Positions 37,855 through 46,015 of a stretch of DNA of 64,000 nt are shown here, piece after piece. The notes under the pieces are model-generated. The model had not been told where the DNA came from. It did no database searches and worked only from the letters and a program-made list of their open reading frames with translations. A program made the position numbers and the translations under genes. This DNA is from Formosa haliotis (GTDB lineage: Bacteria > Bacteroidota > Bacteroidia > Flavobacteriales > Flavobacteriaceae): assembly GCF_001685485.1 (NCBI RefSeq), contig NZ_BDEL01000001.1, positions 3,441,001-3,505,000 of the forward strand. The letters run 5' to 3'. The first letter of the stretch is position 1. Each line of letters opens with the position of its first letter.

Positions 37855-38331
37855 ATGAAAAAAATAATGATTTTAGCTTTAGTGTTAATCTCTTTTAATG
37901 CTTTAGCACAAGACCAAAAAGGTGAGAGAAAAGGAAAGCATAACAAAGAAATGCGTATGCAAAGACCAGACTTCACTCCAGAGCAGCAAGCCACTTTGCA
38001 AACCAAAAAAATGACCTTAAAATTAGATTTAACAGAATCGCAGCAAAAGGAAATTTATAATCTAAATATTGCTCAAGCAAAATCAAAACAAGCAGATCGT
38101 GAAGCGTTTAAAAAGGCAAAAGATGCAGGGAAAAAACCTACACAAGAAGATCGTTATAATAGAATGGTGGCTCAGTTAGATCATCAAATTGCGATGAAAA
38201 ATAAAATGAAAAGTATCCTTAAAAGTGATCAGTACGAGCTTTGGGAAAAAAGTATGAAGCAACGCAAAGGAGGAAGACAGCACAATGAGGGTAGACCAAA
38301 CGGACGTGAACAACACGGTAGACGTGGATAA
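37855..38331 (+). CDS. Small secreted Spy/DUF4890-like protein
   Basis: 158 residues with a signal peptide (IMILALVLISFNALAQ). The mature part is almost all charged helix (PDFTPEQQATLQTKKMTLKL, DLTESQQKEIYNLNIAQA) and ends in a Gly/Arg-rich tail. The layout (helix pair after an LTPEQ-type motif) is like Spy/CpxP and DUF4890 periplasmic proteins, which in some species act as chaperones or stress sensors. No function can be proven here. Confidence 0.78.
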   Translation: MKKIMILALVLISFNALAQDQKGERKGKHNKEMRMQRPDFTPEQQATLQTKKMTLKLDLTESQQKEIYNLNIAQAKSKQADREAFKKAKDAGKKPTQEDRYNRMVAQLDHQIAMKNKMKSILKSDQYELWEKSMKQRKGGRQHNEGRPNGREQHGRRG

Positions 38332-38350
38332 GATAGGGATCAGTCCAAAT

Positions 38351-38390
38351 AAAAAACGACAAACTTTTTAGTTTGTCGTTTTTTATTTTT
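38351..38390 (+). terminator. Terminator after the Spy-like gene
   Basis: AAAAAACGACAAACT (38351-38365) pairs perfectly with AGTTTGTCGTTTTTT (38370-38384), with a 4-base loop and further Ts. It can serve both strands. Confidence 0.9.
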
Positions 38391-38539
38391 AGAATAATTA
38401 ATTGGTTGTAATGATTTATTATTCGATCTACAACCTTAAACTTATTTAATCTTTCTGTATAGAGTTTTTGACTAAAATTAATGAGATTCAGAATCAGGTT
38501 CGAAAAGACATAAGCTGGAAAGCATGAAATAACTTTAGA

Positions 38540-39211
38540 TTAATTCAGTAAATTTAAAAGATTGTTTTTAACGGCATAGGTTACTAATCCAGCAACATTT
38601 TTAGACTCGGTTTTAAGTAGTAAATTATTACGGTGACCTTCAACCGTTCTAGGACTAATACATAGTTGGTCGGCAATTTCCGAGGTCGTAAATTGTTTGC
38701 AAATAAGATCTAAAATTTCTTTTTCTCTACTCGTTAAATACGATTCGTCAAAATCACATTTAACAGCTTTTCCATTATTGTGATTTAAATCTTCATGAAT
38801 ATATTTCATGACTTCGGTAGTGTAACAAAACCCAATTTCATGTACTTCTTTAATGGCCAAGATTAACTCTGCAGGTTTGCTATTTTTTGGCATATAGCAA
38901 GAAGCACCCAAATGAATCATGTTTAAAACACAAGATTTAGAATTATAACTACTTAGGGCGACGATTTTTAAATTGGGAAATTCCTTGTGAATTAATTTTG
39001 TGGCTTCTACACCGTTTAACTCCGGCATACTTAAATCCGTTACAACTATATCTGGAAGTGTGTTTTTTCTTAAATAATCGATGAGTTCAAGCCCGTTTGA
39101 TGCTTCAAAATCTACTATAACTTGTTTGTCGCGTTCTAGCAGAAAGCGAATTCCGGTTCTAAACAAACGTTCATCATCGGCAATAACTATATGTATAGGT
39201 TTAGATTCCAT
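38540..39211 (-). CDS. Response regulator, NarL/LuxR family
   Basis: 223 residues: an N-terminal receiver domain (HIVIADDERLFRTGIRFLL) with the phosphate-accepting Asp59 (VVTDLSMPELNG) and a C-terminal LuxR-type helix-turn-helix (LTSREKEILDLICKQFTTSE, LCISPRTVEGHRNNLLLKTE). No histidine kinase is next to it. It is divergent from the cluster of small secreted proteins starting at 39701, whose upstream DNA holds GGTA-type palindromes. Confidence 0.92.
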   Translation of the reverse strand: MESKPIHIVIADDERLFRTGIRFLLERDKQVIVDFEASNGLELIDYLRKNTLPDIVVTDLSMPELNGVEATKLIHKEFPNLKIVALSSYNSKSCVLNMIHLGASCYMPKNSKPAELILAIKEVHEIGFCYTTEVMKYIHEDLNHNNGKAVKCDFDESYLTSREKEILDLICKQFTTSEIADQLCISPRTVEGHRNNLLLKTESKNVAGLVTYAVKNNLLNLLN

Positions 39212-39432
39212 TTAGCAAGTTTTATAGCATAATCATATAAAAAAGACGGTAGGTTAATCATATTGTTACATTATTATTGGTTTTTTAGTAAATTTTAACA
39301 TTAAAATGAAAATAGATTTAAAATTATCAATAATAAAATATGCTATCGTTAATTGCTAAAGGGAGTGGGATGCGAATATAGCTTGTTTTAAATAGAGAAA
39401 CGCGGTTCTCTAACTATATTAGGGAGAAAACG

Positions 39433-39444
39433 GGTACAAATACC
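39433..39444. promoter_or_regulatory. GGTA-N4-TACC palindrome 1
   Basis: GGTACAAATACC. The same pattern recurs at 39594-39607 and, degenerate, at 41113-41126, upstream of two of the related secreted-protein genes. NarL-family regulators bind TACC-like heptamers, and a NarL-family gene is adjacent. Confidence 0.45.
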
Positions 39445-39593
39445 TGTTTTAAAAGAGGAAATTTCTACGTTTAAATACATCAGAATTAAATATTATATTC
39501 AGTTGTCATTATGTAATACATAATTAACTGTATTAAATATAATAAAAAAAAGAATACCAAAAATGGGTTTTTGAAAAATACACAGTTATGCGT

Positions 39594-39607
39594 AGGTAAA
39601 AATACCT
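39594..39607. promoter_or_regulatory. GGTA-N4-TACC palindrome 2
   Basis: AGGTA-AAAA-TACCT, a perfect inverted repeat about 49 bp upstream of the TAACTTTG element of the first secreted-protein gene. Confidence 0.45.
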
Positions 39608-39700
39608 TTTTTAAATTCTGGTACTACCCCTCTGAAAATAAATGTGTTAGTGTGCTAACTTTGATTCAAATAAATTATTAATCTTAAAATTCTAGAAATC

Positions 39701-40289
39701 ATGAAAACATGTATTGCACTAGTAGGTTGCCTGTTTATAGTAAACAGCTTCTACGCCCAAACCACAGAACTGAAATCTGAACAGCAACACGAGTCTGAAA
39801 CAGCAGTAGCTTACAACCAGAGTAAAGATTTAGCAGCTTTAAATAATTTGAATACAAACACGATGGCTGTGAAAACTACAGGAGTAAATGCAAATTATTT
39901 AAATAGCCATATGTTATCAGATAATGCGTTATATGTAAAAGTGTTACAGCAACACGCTGCACAATACGATTTAAAAACACAGATGTGTATAATAAAAAAA
40001 ACGTGTCTACTTATGATGTAGTCTTTGATAGTAAAAAAGGAACGATGTCTGTGAAATATGATGAGACTGGAAAAATTACTTCATCTAAAGAGCGATATAA
40101 AATGTAGCGCTACCAACACCTGTTATTGTAAGCATCATGAAAGCTTATCCTCAATGGCGCTTTAACGAAAATGTGTGTACTGTAGATTATAAGCATAACA
40201 AGGCAGTAATTACAACCTATAAAGTGAAAATATCTAATGGAAACCAAACAAAAACGGTGAAAACAGATGAAAAAGGTAATCTTATTTAA
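39701..40289 (+). pseudogene. Small secreted protein, member 1 of a three-gene family, two frame breaks
   Basis: A signal peptide (IALVGCLFIVNSFYAQ) and the first half are open to a stop near 40021. The rest is recovered in the other frames: one A added at 39973-39977 gives YDLKNTDVYNKKNVSTYDVV, and one A added at 40099-40102 gives NVALPTPVIVSIMKAYPQWR to the stop at 40287. The rebuilt protein of about 197 residues aligns along its whole length with the two neighbours (shared VKTTGVNANYLN, YDVVF, KTDEKGN). The end has the look of a PepSY-like fold, which is inference. Either the gene is dead or two bases are missing in the assembly. Confidence 0.7.
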
Positions 40290-40366
40290 ACCTAACTTTT
40301 AATAATTCTCCTAATTTTTTAATATTAGTTAAATAGGTAAAAAATAGAACGCAAAAATTATCAATC

Positions 40367-40867
40367 ATGAAACGTATCGTATTAAGTACTGTTTTTTTGC
40401 TCTTTAGTTTGCATAGTCTGCAAGCACAACTAAGTTCTAAAAAAACAGCTATCGAGTTTACCGACAACCATGCATTAAATTTAGGGAACATTTATAGTGT
40501 TAATAATAATACCATACAGGGCAACTACGTTATTATTCAATCTGATGTTGAGGTGCCTGTGACTTACGAGCCATATACCTATCATCCTATAGAAAATAAT
40601 ACAGATGATAATAACATGGGTACAGATATTCAGGCAGAGGAGAATCATACTAAATTCTCCGATCAAGGGTTAGCTAATTTGCAGGCTTTTGCTGTATTTA
40701 CTATTGTAGATACCAATAGTCTGTCTGATGACATCGTGGAGGATGATATATCTGGTTTAGATCCAGATTTTAAAAAGTTTCTACCAAAAGGATTTAATCC
40801 TTATCATGGTATGTTTAAAAGCGATACTTATAGTAAATCTTTACAAAACCCAATTACGGTTAGATAA
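40367..40867 (+). CDS. Secreted protein of unknown function
   Basis: 166 residues with a signal peptide (IVLSTVFLLFSLHSLQAQ). The mature part is acidic and Asn/Asp-rich (IENNTDDNNMGTDIQAEENH, then DDIVEDDISGLDPDFKKFLP) with no cysteine and no recognised domain. It lies inside the cluster of related secreted proteins but is not similar to them. Nothing can be said about its function. Confidence 0.75.
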   Translation: MKRIVLSTVFLLFSLHSLQAQLSSKKTAIEFTDNHALNLGNIYSVNNNTIQGNYVIIQSDVEVPVTYEPYTYHPIENNTDDNNMGTDIQAEENHTKFSDQGLANLQAFAVFTIVDTNSLSDDIVEDDISGLDPDFKKFLPKGFNPYHGMFKSDTYSKSLQNPITVR

Positions 40868-40897
40868 GTACAAATTAATTATGAACACTAGTCTGTT

Positions 40898-41050
40898 AGA
40901 GGGCTGTGCAAAAAGTTTAAAGTTCGTTATTCTGAATTAATTTCAGAATCTCTTGATTGAAAATCAAGTGTGAGAGAACATGAGTTACCGTGCCAAGTGG
41001 TAGTTAGGAGTTCTGATAAACGAAAATTCAACTTTTTTGGACAGCTTTTT
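40898..41050. repeat. Inverted-repeat element, copy B (MITE-like)
   Basis: About 153 bp, 31 bp after the stop of the preceding gene. Ends: AGAGGGCTGTGCAAAAAG at the left, and the right end reads inversely as AAAAAAGCTGTCCAAAAAA. A central palindrome TTCTGAA-TTAAT-TTCAGAA lies at 40930-40948. In reverse orientation it matches copy A over most of its length. Confidence 0.65.
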
Positions 41051-41382
41051 TTGTGTTATTTTCTTATAGAATTTTTTAAGATAGTTATTAATCAAATTAT
41101 CAGTCTTCTAACCCGTACAAGTACCTAGTTGGTTTTAGGTGAAATCTACGCTGAGAACCGCCGGATGTTTTGATTATCTTTAATAGAGATAAGGTTAAAA
41201 TTGGAAATTAAATAAATGAAGCACGTGTTTAAAGTTGAATTGAATTTTTGTGAAAATAAAGGTTTCTTTCGAGGTGAAATCTCGAAAACCCGAACGGGGT
41301 GAGATAAATAGACATTACTGGATGGAGTTGATTTACTTTCTAAATTTAATCAAAACGAGTATTAACTTAAAATTTAGAAATT
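41051..41382. other. Non-coding region upstream of the second family gene
   Basis: No credible gene. It contains a degenerate GGTA palindrome (GTACAAGTAC, 41115-41124). An open frame from 41250 into the following gene has an unlikely, signal-less N terminus and is an effect of the frame break in that gene. Confidence 0.45.
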
Positions 41383-41966
41383 ATGAAAGCATTCACTTCA
41401 ATTGTATGTTGCTTGTTTGTACTAAACAGCTTCTACGCACAAACATTAAATTACCAAGTCATAACGATATCGAAACTAAGGTTGCTTATGTAGACGATCC
41501 TGCCATAGATAAAATCAACGAATTTAATACTGTTAACAGATCGGTTAAAACTACCGGGGTTAATACTGCATTTTTAAATAGTTCATTATATACTAACAAC
41601 GCCAATTTTGTAAATACTGTAGAACATCGCATCTCTAGATTTGATGTTCAAAACGCAAGTGGCTATAACGGCGATCGTAAATCAAAGTACGATGTAGTAT
41701 TTTTTACAGAAAAGGGAGATTTGTTAGTTACTTATAATCATCAAGGAGAAATTATAGCGTCTCGGGCACGTTTTGTGAATATACCATTACCTAGACTTGT
41801 TAGTATGAGTATAATGAATAAATACCCGAGCTGGATAGTCGATGAAAATGTTTGTCTTATAAATTATAAACAAGATAAAGGTCGAGTTACAATTTATAAA
41901 ACAAAGATTTCTAAAGACAATCAAAGCAAAATAATAAAGACCGACGAAAAGGGAAATATTATTTAA
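41383..41966 (+). pseudogene. Small secreted protein, member 2 of the family, one frame break
   Basis: The true start is the ATG at 41383, which gives a signal peptide (MKAFTSIVCCLFVLNSFYAQ) almost identical to that of member 1. Right after it the frame is lost; one A added to the run at 41441-41443 restores NIKLPSHNDIETK and everything to the stop at 41966. The mature part has SVKTTGVNTAFLN, SKYDVVFFTEKGDLLV and IIKTDEKGNII, the same blocks as members 1 and 3. About 194 residues when repaired. Confidence 0.7.
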
Positions 41967-41996
41967 TTCAAAGTATAAATTATTAATCTATGTATT

Positions 41997-42590
41997 ATGA
42001 AAACATTCCTTTCAATTGCATTAGGGCTGTTACTTTCGGGAGGCCTATATGCACAAACAACGAAATTTAGTAAAGCAAAGGGAAAGCGTATAGCGGAAAC
42101 AACTATAGAGGCACCGGATGCTGCGATTGTCGGATCAGCCAGCAGTACTACGGCTGTTAAAACGACTGGAGTAAATGCTAATTATTTAAACATTTCTAAT
42201 GTTTTAGAGAGTCCGAAAAGTGTGAGACAATTTCAGCAAATTGTAGCGGAATATGATGTTAAAACATCTGGTATGTATAATAGTAAATATGAAGGGCTTA
42301 GTAAACCGATATATCAAATCACTATGCAAACAAAAGATGGTATTCTTAGGGTTGATTATAACGGAGATGGTAAGATTGTAAAAACCTCGGAGCATTATAG
42401 CAATGTTGCTATTCCTTCCTTTATGGTGGTAAAGATTCTACAAGAGTATCCAGGGTGGAAAATTGTTAGTCAGAATTGTAATGTAGACTACCTTCAAAAT
42501 AAAGGTACCACGAGGACTTATAAAATTAAAATAGAAAAAGAAGGTAAAAAGAAAACACTACATTTAGATGGTGCTGGTAAATTACTATAA
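41997..42590 (+). CDS. Small secreted protein, member 3 of the family, intact
   Basis: 197 residues with a signal peptide (FLSIALGLLLSGGLYAQ). It shares AVKTTGVNANYLN, a YDVKTSGMYN block, KDGILRVDYNGDGKIVKTSE and VAIPSFMVVKILQEYPGWKI with members 1 and 2. The order beta strands, P-x-x-V helix, YPGW, then strands is like PepSY-type domains, which is my inference only. It lies 30 bp after member 2, so the two may be co-transcribed. The function is unknown. Confidence 0.8.
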   Translation: MKTFLSIALGLLLSGGLYAQTTKFSKAKGKRIAETTIEAPDAAIVGSASSTTAVKTTGVNANYLNISNVLESPKSVRQFQQIVAEYDVKTSGMYNSKYEGLSKPIYQITMQTKDGILRVDYNGDGKIVKTSEHYSNVAIPSFMVVKILQEYPGWKIVSQNCNVDYLQNKGTTRTYKIKIEKEGKKKTLHLDGAGKLL

Positions 42591-42618
42591 AAAGTACGTT
42601 TTCAAGTAAAGAAGAAGA

Positions 42619-42729
42619 AGAGGTTGTTTAATCCGTATTGAAATCCATTATCCTGAAATTGAAGTAATATAAAGTTGAGAAACTAAACAATTTTCGGAGT
42701 AATGAGAGTCTAACGTATAAACAACCTCT
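42619..42729. repeat. Inverted-repeat element, copy D (terminal 12-bp perfect repeats)
   Basis: 111 bp bounded by AGAGGTTGTTTA (42619-42630) and TAAACAACCTCT (42718-42729), a perfect 12-bp inverted repeat, followed by a T run. It lies 29 bp after the stop of family member 3 and 17 bp before the end of the convergent hemL gene. The end sequence and size are like copy C, so it is probably of the same family; the inside is more diverged. Confidence 0.55.
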
Positions 42730-42745
42730 TTTTTTATTGATGCTA

Positions 42746-44035
42746 CTATGTAAGTGAACTAGCCACTTTATGAACAGTATTTATTGTCGTATCTAAATCT
42801 TGATAGCTTAAAGCATCTGTAATAAACCAAGTTTCAAAAGCACTAGGAGCGATATAAACGCCTAAATCTAATAACCCATGGAAGAAGGTTTTAAAATTCT
42901 CATTATTTCCTAAGGCAGCCGTTTTAAAATCGACAACAGGAGTATCAGAAAAATGAACAGAAATCATAGAGCCAACACGGTTAATGGTATGGGTGATTTT
43001 ATGATCTTTTAAAACTTTAGTAATGCCTTTGTGTAAATATTCGGTTTTTTCGGCTAAACGATTAAAAATTTCAGCATCGCCTTCTAAAGCTTGTAACATG
43101 GCTAAGCCTGCAGCCATGGCTAACGGATTTCCACTTAAAGTTCCCGCTTGATATACAGGGCCTACAGGTGCAAGGAAATCCATAATTTCATTTCGAGCTG
43201 CAAAAGCACCTACAGGTAATCCACCTCCAATTACTTTTCCGAAACATACAATATCGGCTTTAATACCGAATAATTCTTGTGCGCCACCACGGGCTAATCT
43301 AAACCCTGTCATGACTTCATCAAAAACCAATAATATATTATTTGCGTCGCAAAGTGCTCTTAGCTCTTGTAAAAAGTTGTCTTTTGGAGGAATACACCCC
43401 ATATTACCCGCAACAGGCTCTAAAATAATACAAGCAATATCGCCAGAATTCGCTTCGATAATCGATTTTACATTCTCAATATCGTTATAAGTTGCCAATA
43501 AAGTATCTTGAGCGGTACCTTTGGTAACTCCTGGGCTATTCGGACTTCCAAAAGTTACAGCACCACTTCCTGCTTGAATCAAGAACGAGTCGCTATGCCC
43601 GTGGTAGCAGCCTGCAAATTTTATGATTTTCTCTTTTCCCGTAAATCCTCTAGCTAAACGTACAGCACTCATACATGCTTCTGTGCCAGAATTTACAAAT
43701 CTAATTTTATCTATATTCGGAACCATAGATACAGCTAAAGCGGCAATCTCGGTTTCTAGTTCTGTTGGCGCTCCAAACGAGGTGCCTAGCTTTGCTTTTT
43801 CAATAATAGCATCTACAACTGGTGGGTAGGCATGACCCAAAATCATAGGCCCCCAAGAGTTTATATAATCTATATAAGTATTATCATCTTCATCTATTAA
43901 ATAAGCGCCTTTAGCTTTCTTCATAAAAATAGGAGTTCCTCCAACGGCTTTAAAAGCACGTACTGGCGAGTTTACTCCGCCTGGAATCACTTGTTCTGCG
44001 TTAGTAAATAATGCACTACTTCTTGTATATTTCAT
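42746..44035 (-). CDS. hemL: Glutamate-1-semialdehyde 2,1-aminomutase
   Basis: 429 residues; makes 5-aminolevulinate, the first dedicated step of tetrapyrrole synthesis in the C5 pathway. Class III aminotransferase fold with the PLP-binding Lys267 ([13 protein letters not shown]), GINSPVRAF-type start ([15 protein letters not shown]) and the HGHSD block ([11 protein letters not shown]). It is the last gene of a run with a glucosaminidase (12 bp before) and a desulfhydrase-like gene. Confidence 0.97.
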   Translation of the reverse strand: MKYTRSSALFTNAEQVIPGGVNSPVRAFKAVGGTPIFMKKAKGAYLIDEDDNTYIDYINSWGPMILGHAYPPVVDAIIEKAKLGTSFGAPTELETEIAALAVSMVPNIDKIRFVNSGTEACMSAVRLARGFTGKEKIIKFAGCYHGHSDSFLIQAGSGAVTFGSPNSPGVTKGTAQDTLLATYNDIENVKSIIEANSGDIACIILEPVAGNMGCIPPKDNFLQELRALCDANNILLVFDEVMTGFRLARGGAQELFGIKADIVCFGKVIGGGLPVGAFAARNEIMDFLAPVGPVYQAGTLSGNPLAMAAGLAMLQALEGDAEIFNRLAEKTEYLHKGITKVLKDHKITHTINRVGSMISVHFSDTPVVDFKTAALGNNENFKTFFHGLLDLGVYIAPSAFETWFITDALSYQDLDTTINTVHKVASSLT

Positions 44036-44047
44036 TGTACTATGGTA

Positions 44048-44860
44048 TTAAGATTTTATGATCAATTCCTGACCTACAGAAATTGTTGTGCCATTTAATC
44101 TGTTTAATTTTTGAAGTTCTTTTATAGATATTTTATATTTTCTAGAAATAGAGTATAGGGTATCTCCTTTTTCTACAAAATGAACATTCTTCCGTTTCTC
44201 GATAGGCCTTGGCGTTTTGCCCGAAACAATATCATCGTAAGTATAAAGTTTATAACGCTCGATAAGGGCGATTAGTTTTTCTGGATATTTCCTGTCTGTG
44301 GCATAACCGGCGGCACGTAAGCCTTTGGCCCAACCTTTATAATCGTCCATGTCTAAATCGAATAAGGCAGCATAGCGTTGTCTTTCGGTTAAAAACAAGG
44401 AATGGTCGCGGTACGAATATTTGGCATCTTTATATTTTCGGAAACACTCCTGGTCTTCGTCATCGTCATGATAAATACGAGCTCCTGTCCATTCATGACA
44501 TTTTATTCCGAAGTGATTATTGGCCTCTACCGCCAATCGACCACGTCCTGACCCCGATTCTAAAATACCTTGGGCTAAAGTGATACTTGCTGGGATATGG
44601 TAAAATTTCATCTCCTCAATGGCAATATTACTAAATAGCCTAATGTATTCTTCGGTGCTACTTACCAGTTTAGGAACCACTAAATCTACAGCTTCCTTGG
44701 CAGGAGCTTCGGTAGTTTTGTTTTGTGTTTTTGGCTGAGTATGTTTGCGTTGTACGTGTTCTGTTTTAGGTTTAGACTTCGACGATTTATGCTTACGCTT
44801 TCTCGAACCACAACTAAACAATACACTTATTACTAATAAAAGGATAACAATTTGCTTCAT
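44048..44860 (-). CDS. Glucosaminidase-LysM lipoprotein (peptidoglycan hydrolase)
   Basis: 270 residues. A lipoprotein signal ends at VLFSC (Cys17); a basic, Lys/Thr-rich linker follows. The glucosaminidase domain spans about residues 75-200 (SITLAQGILESGSGRGRLAV, with the catalytic Glu in ILESG; NNHFGIKCHEW; RAAGYATDRKYPEKL). The C-terminal LysM domain (KGDTLYSISRKYKISIKELQ, then LNGTTISVGQELIIKS) binds peptidoglycan. It likely cuts between GlcNAc and MurNAc. Both neighbours are close (4 and 12 bp). Confidence 0.93.
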   Translation of the reverse strand: MKQIVILLLVISVLFSCGSRKRKHKSSKSKPKTEHVQRKHTQPKTQNKTTEAPAKEAVDLVVPKLVSSTEEYIRLFSNIAIEEMKFYHIPASITLAQGILESGSGRGRLAVEANNHFGIKCHEWTGARIYHDDDEDQECFRKYKDAKYSYRDHSLFLTERQRYAALFDLDMDDYKGWAKGLRAAGYATDRKYPEKLIALIERYKLYTYDDIVSGKTPRPIEKRKNVHFVEKGDTLYSISRKYKISIKELQKLNRLNGTTISVGQELIIKS

Positions 44861-44864
44861 GCAC

Positions 44865-45782
44865 TTAAATAATTTGGGGCAATTTTTTCTTTTTTAATTG
44901 GATATTCATACCTGTTATACCCTGCAATCCTCCAGTATGAATCACCAATATTTTTGATGCCTTCGGAAAATAGCCTTTATCAATCAAATCCATAACGCCA
45001 TATACAACCTTCCCGGTATAAACAGGATCTAATGGCACTTTATAATTGGCTTTAAACTGATTGATAAAACGTATTAAATCGGGATTAATTTTAGCGTAAC
45101 CACCAAAATGATAATCTGTTATTAACGCCCAATTGGTTTTGTTTACAAATTTACTAATATTGTGTTGTAAAAAATCACCTTTTAAGGCTGGAAATCCTAA
45201 AATTTGCTGATGCGATTTACTACTGTTTATTATTCCAGAAATAGTACCGCCAGTTCCCACGGCGCAACATATATAGTCGAACACAGTATCGGCCTCGGTT
45301 AAAATGGCCTCGCAACCTTTTACCGCAAGCGTATTGGTGCCTCCTTCGGGTACTAAATAGAAATCACCAAAAAGTTTTTTTAATTCTGCTATAAAACCAT
45401 CTGTTTCTTTATCGCGATAGGCTTCTCGAGACACATAATGAAATTGCATACCACAAGATTTCGCAAATTCAAGAGTTGGGTTTAAAACTGTTTTTTTTGC
45501 CAATTCTTCACCGCGAATTACCCCAATCGTTTTAAATCCTGAAACCTTTCCAGCATAGGCTACGGCCGCAATATGGTTAGAAAAAGCACCACCAAAAGTT
45601 AATAAGGTGTCTTGGGTTAAACGTTGTGCTTCAAAGATGTTGTAATGTAATTTTCGGTATTTATTCCCACTTACAAAGGGGTGGATTTCGTCTTCACGTT
45701 TTATACTTAACTGTATGCCGTCTTTCAACGCTATAGGAATAGGCACATTTTGAATCTGTTTAGGAAGCGACGAAAATAGCAT
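44865..45782 (-). CDS. PLP-dependent D-cysteine desulfhydrase / ACC deaminase family protein
   Basis: 305 residues of the fold-type II PLP family. The PLP Lys is in SGNKYRKLHYN; the substrate-binding block TFGGAFSNHIAAVAYAGK and the Gly-rich phosphate loop (CCAVGTGGTISG) are clear. Which of the two reactions it does cannot be decided from sequence alone; desulfhydrase action is more common in this group. A good promoter lies directly upstream. Confidence 0.88.
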   Translation of the reverse strand: MLFSSLPKQIQNVPIPIALKDGIQLSIKREDEIHPFVSGNKYRKLHYNIFEAQRLTQDTLLTFGGAFSNHIAAVAYAGKVSGFKTIGVIRGEELAKKTVLNPTLEFAKSCGMQFHYVSREAYRDKETDGFIAELKKLFGDFYLVPEGGTNTLAVKGCEAILTEADTVFDYICCAVGTGGTISGIINSSKSHQQILGFPALKGDFLQHNISKFVNKTNWALITDYHFGGYAKINPDLIRFINQFKANYKVPLDPVYTGKVVYGVMDLIDKGYFPKASKILVIHTGGLQGITGMNIQLKKKKLPQII

Positions 45783-45816
45783 GATTTAAGGTGTTATAAC
45801 AACTTTTTTTGACTCA

Positions 45817-45845
45817 CAAAAATAAAGGAAATACATGGTTTACAA
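45817..45845 (-). promoter_or_regulatory. Promoter of the desulfhydrase-glucosaminidase-hemL operon
   Basis: On the minus strand TTG (45843-45845), an 18-bp spacer and TATTTTTG (45817-45824), 35 bp before the start codon. Confidence 0.65.
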
Positions 45846-46015
45846 TACCTTTTTAATTAAAATAGCAAAAGCAACATAGAAATTATTATTTTTACATGGA
45901 ATATGAGCCTTAAAACTAACCTTTTTGTCGAATAAACAAATAGTTAGTAATCAATAGCCTATATTTAAAATGGTAATTTTATTACTTTTACAATTTATAT
46001 TATATCTCTGTGTTT

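Larger units (their letters stand above)
39212..39700. promoter_or_regulatory. Regulatory region between response regulator and secreted-protein cluster
   Basis: About 490 bp without a gene. It holds a hairpin (AGAGAA 39394-39399 with TTCTCT 39406-39411, plus ATATAG 39376-39381 with CTATAT 39414-39419), two GGTA-N4-TACC palindromes (39433-39444 and 39594-39607), and a TAACTTTG at 39656-39663 as -7 element of the first secreted-protein gene. Confidence 0.5.

Noticed and set aside
41250..41382. Earlier start for the second secreted-family gene
   Set aside because: It would add about 60 unlikely residues without a signal peptide; the true signal peptide lies in another frame from 41383.
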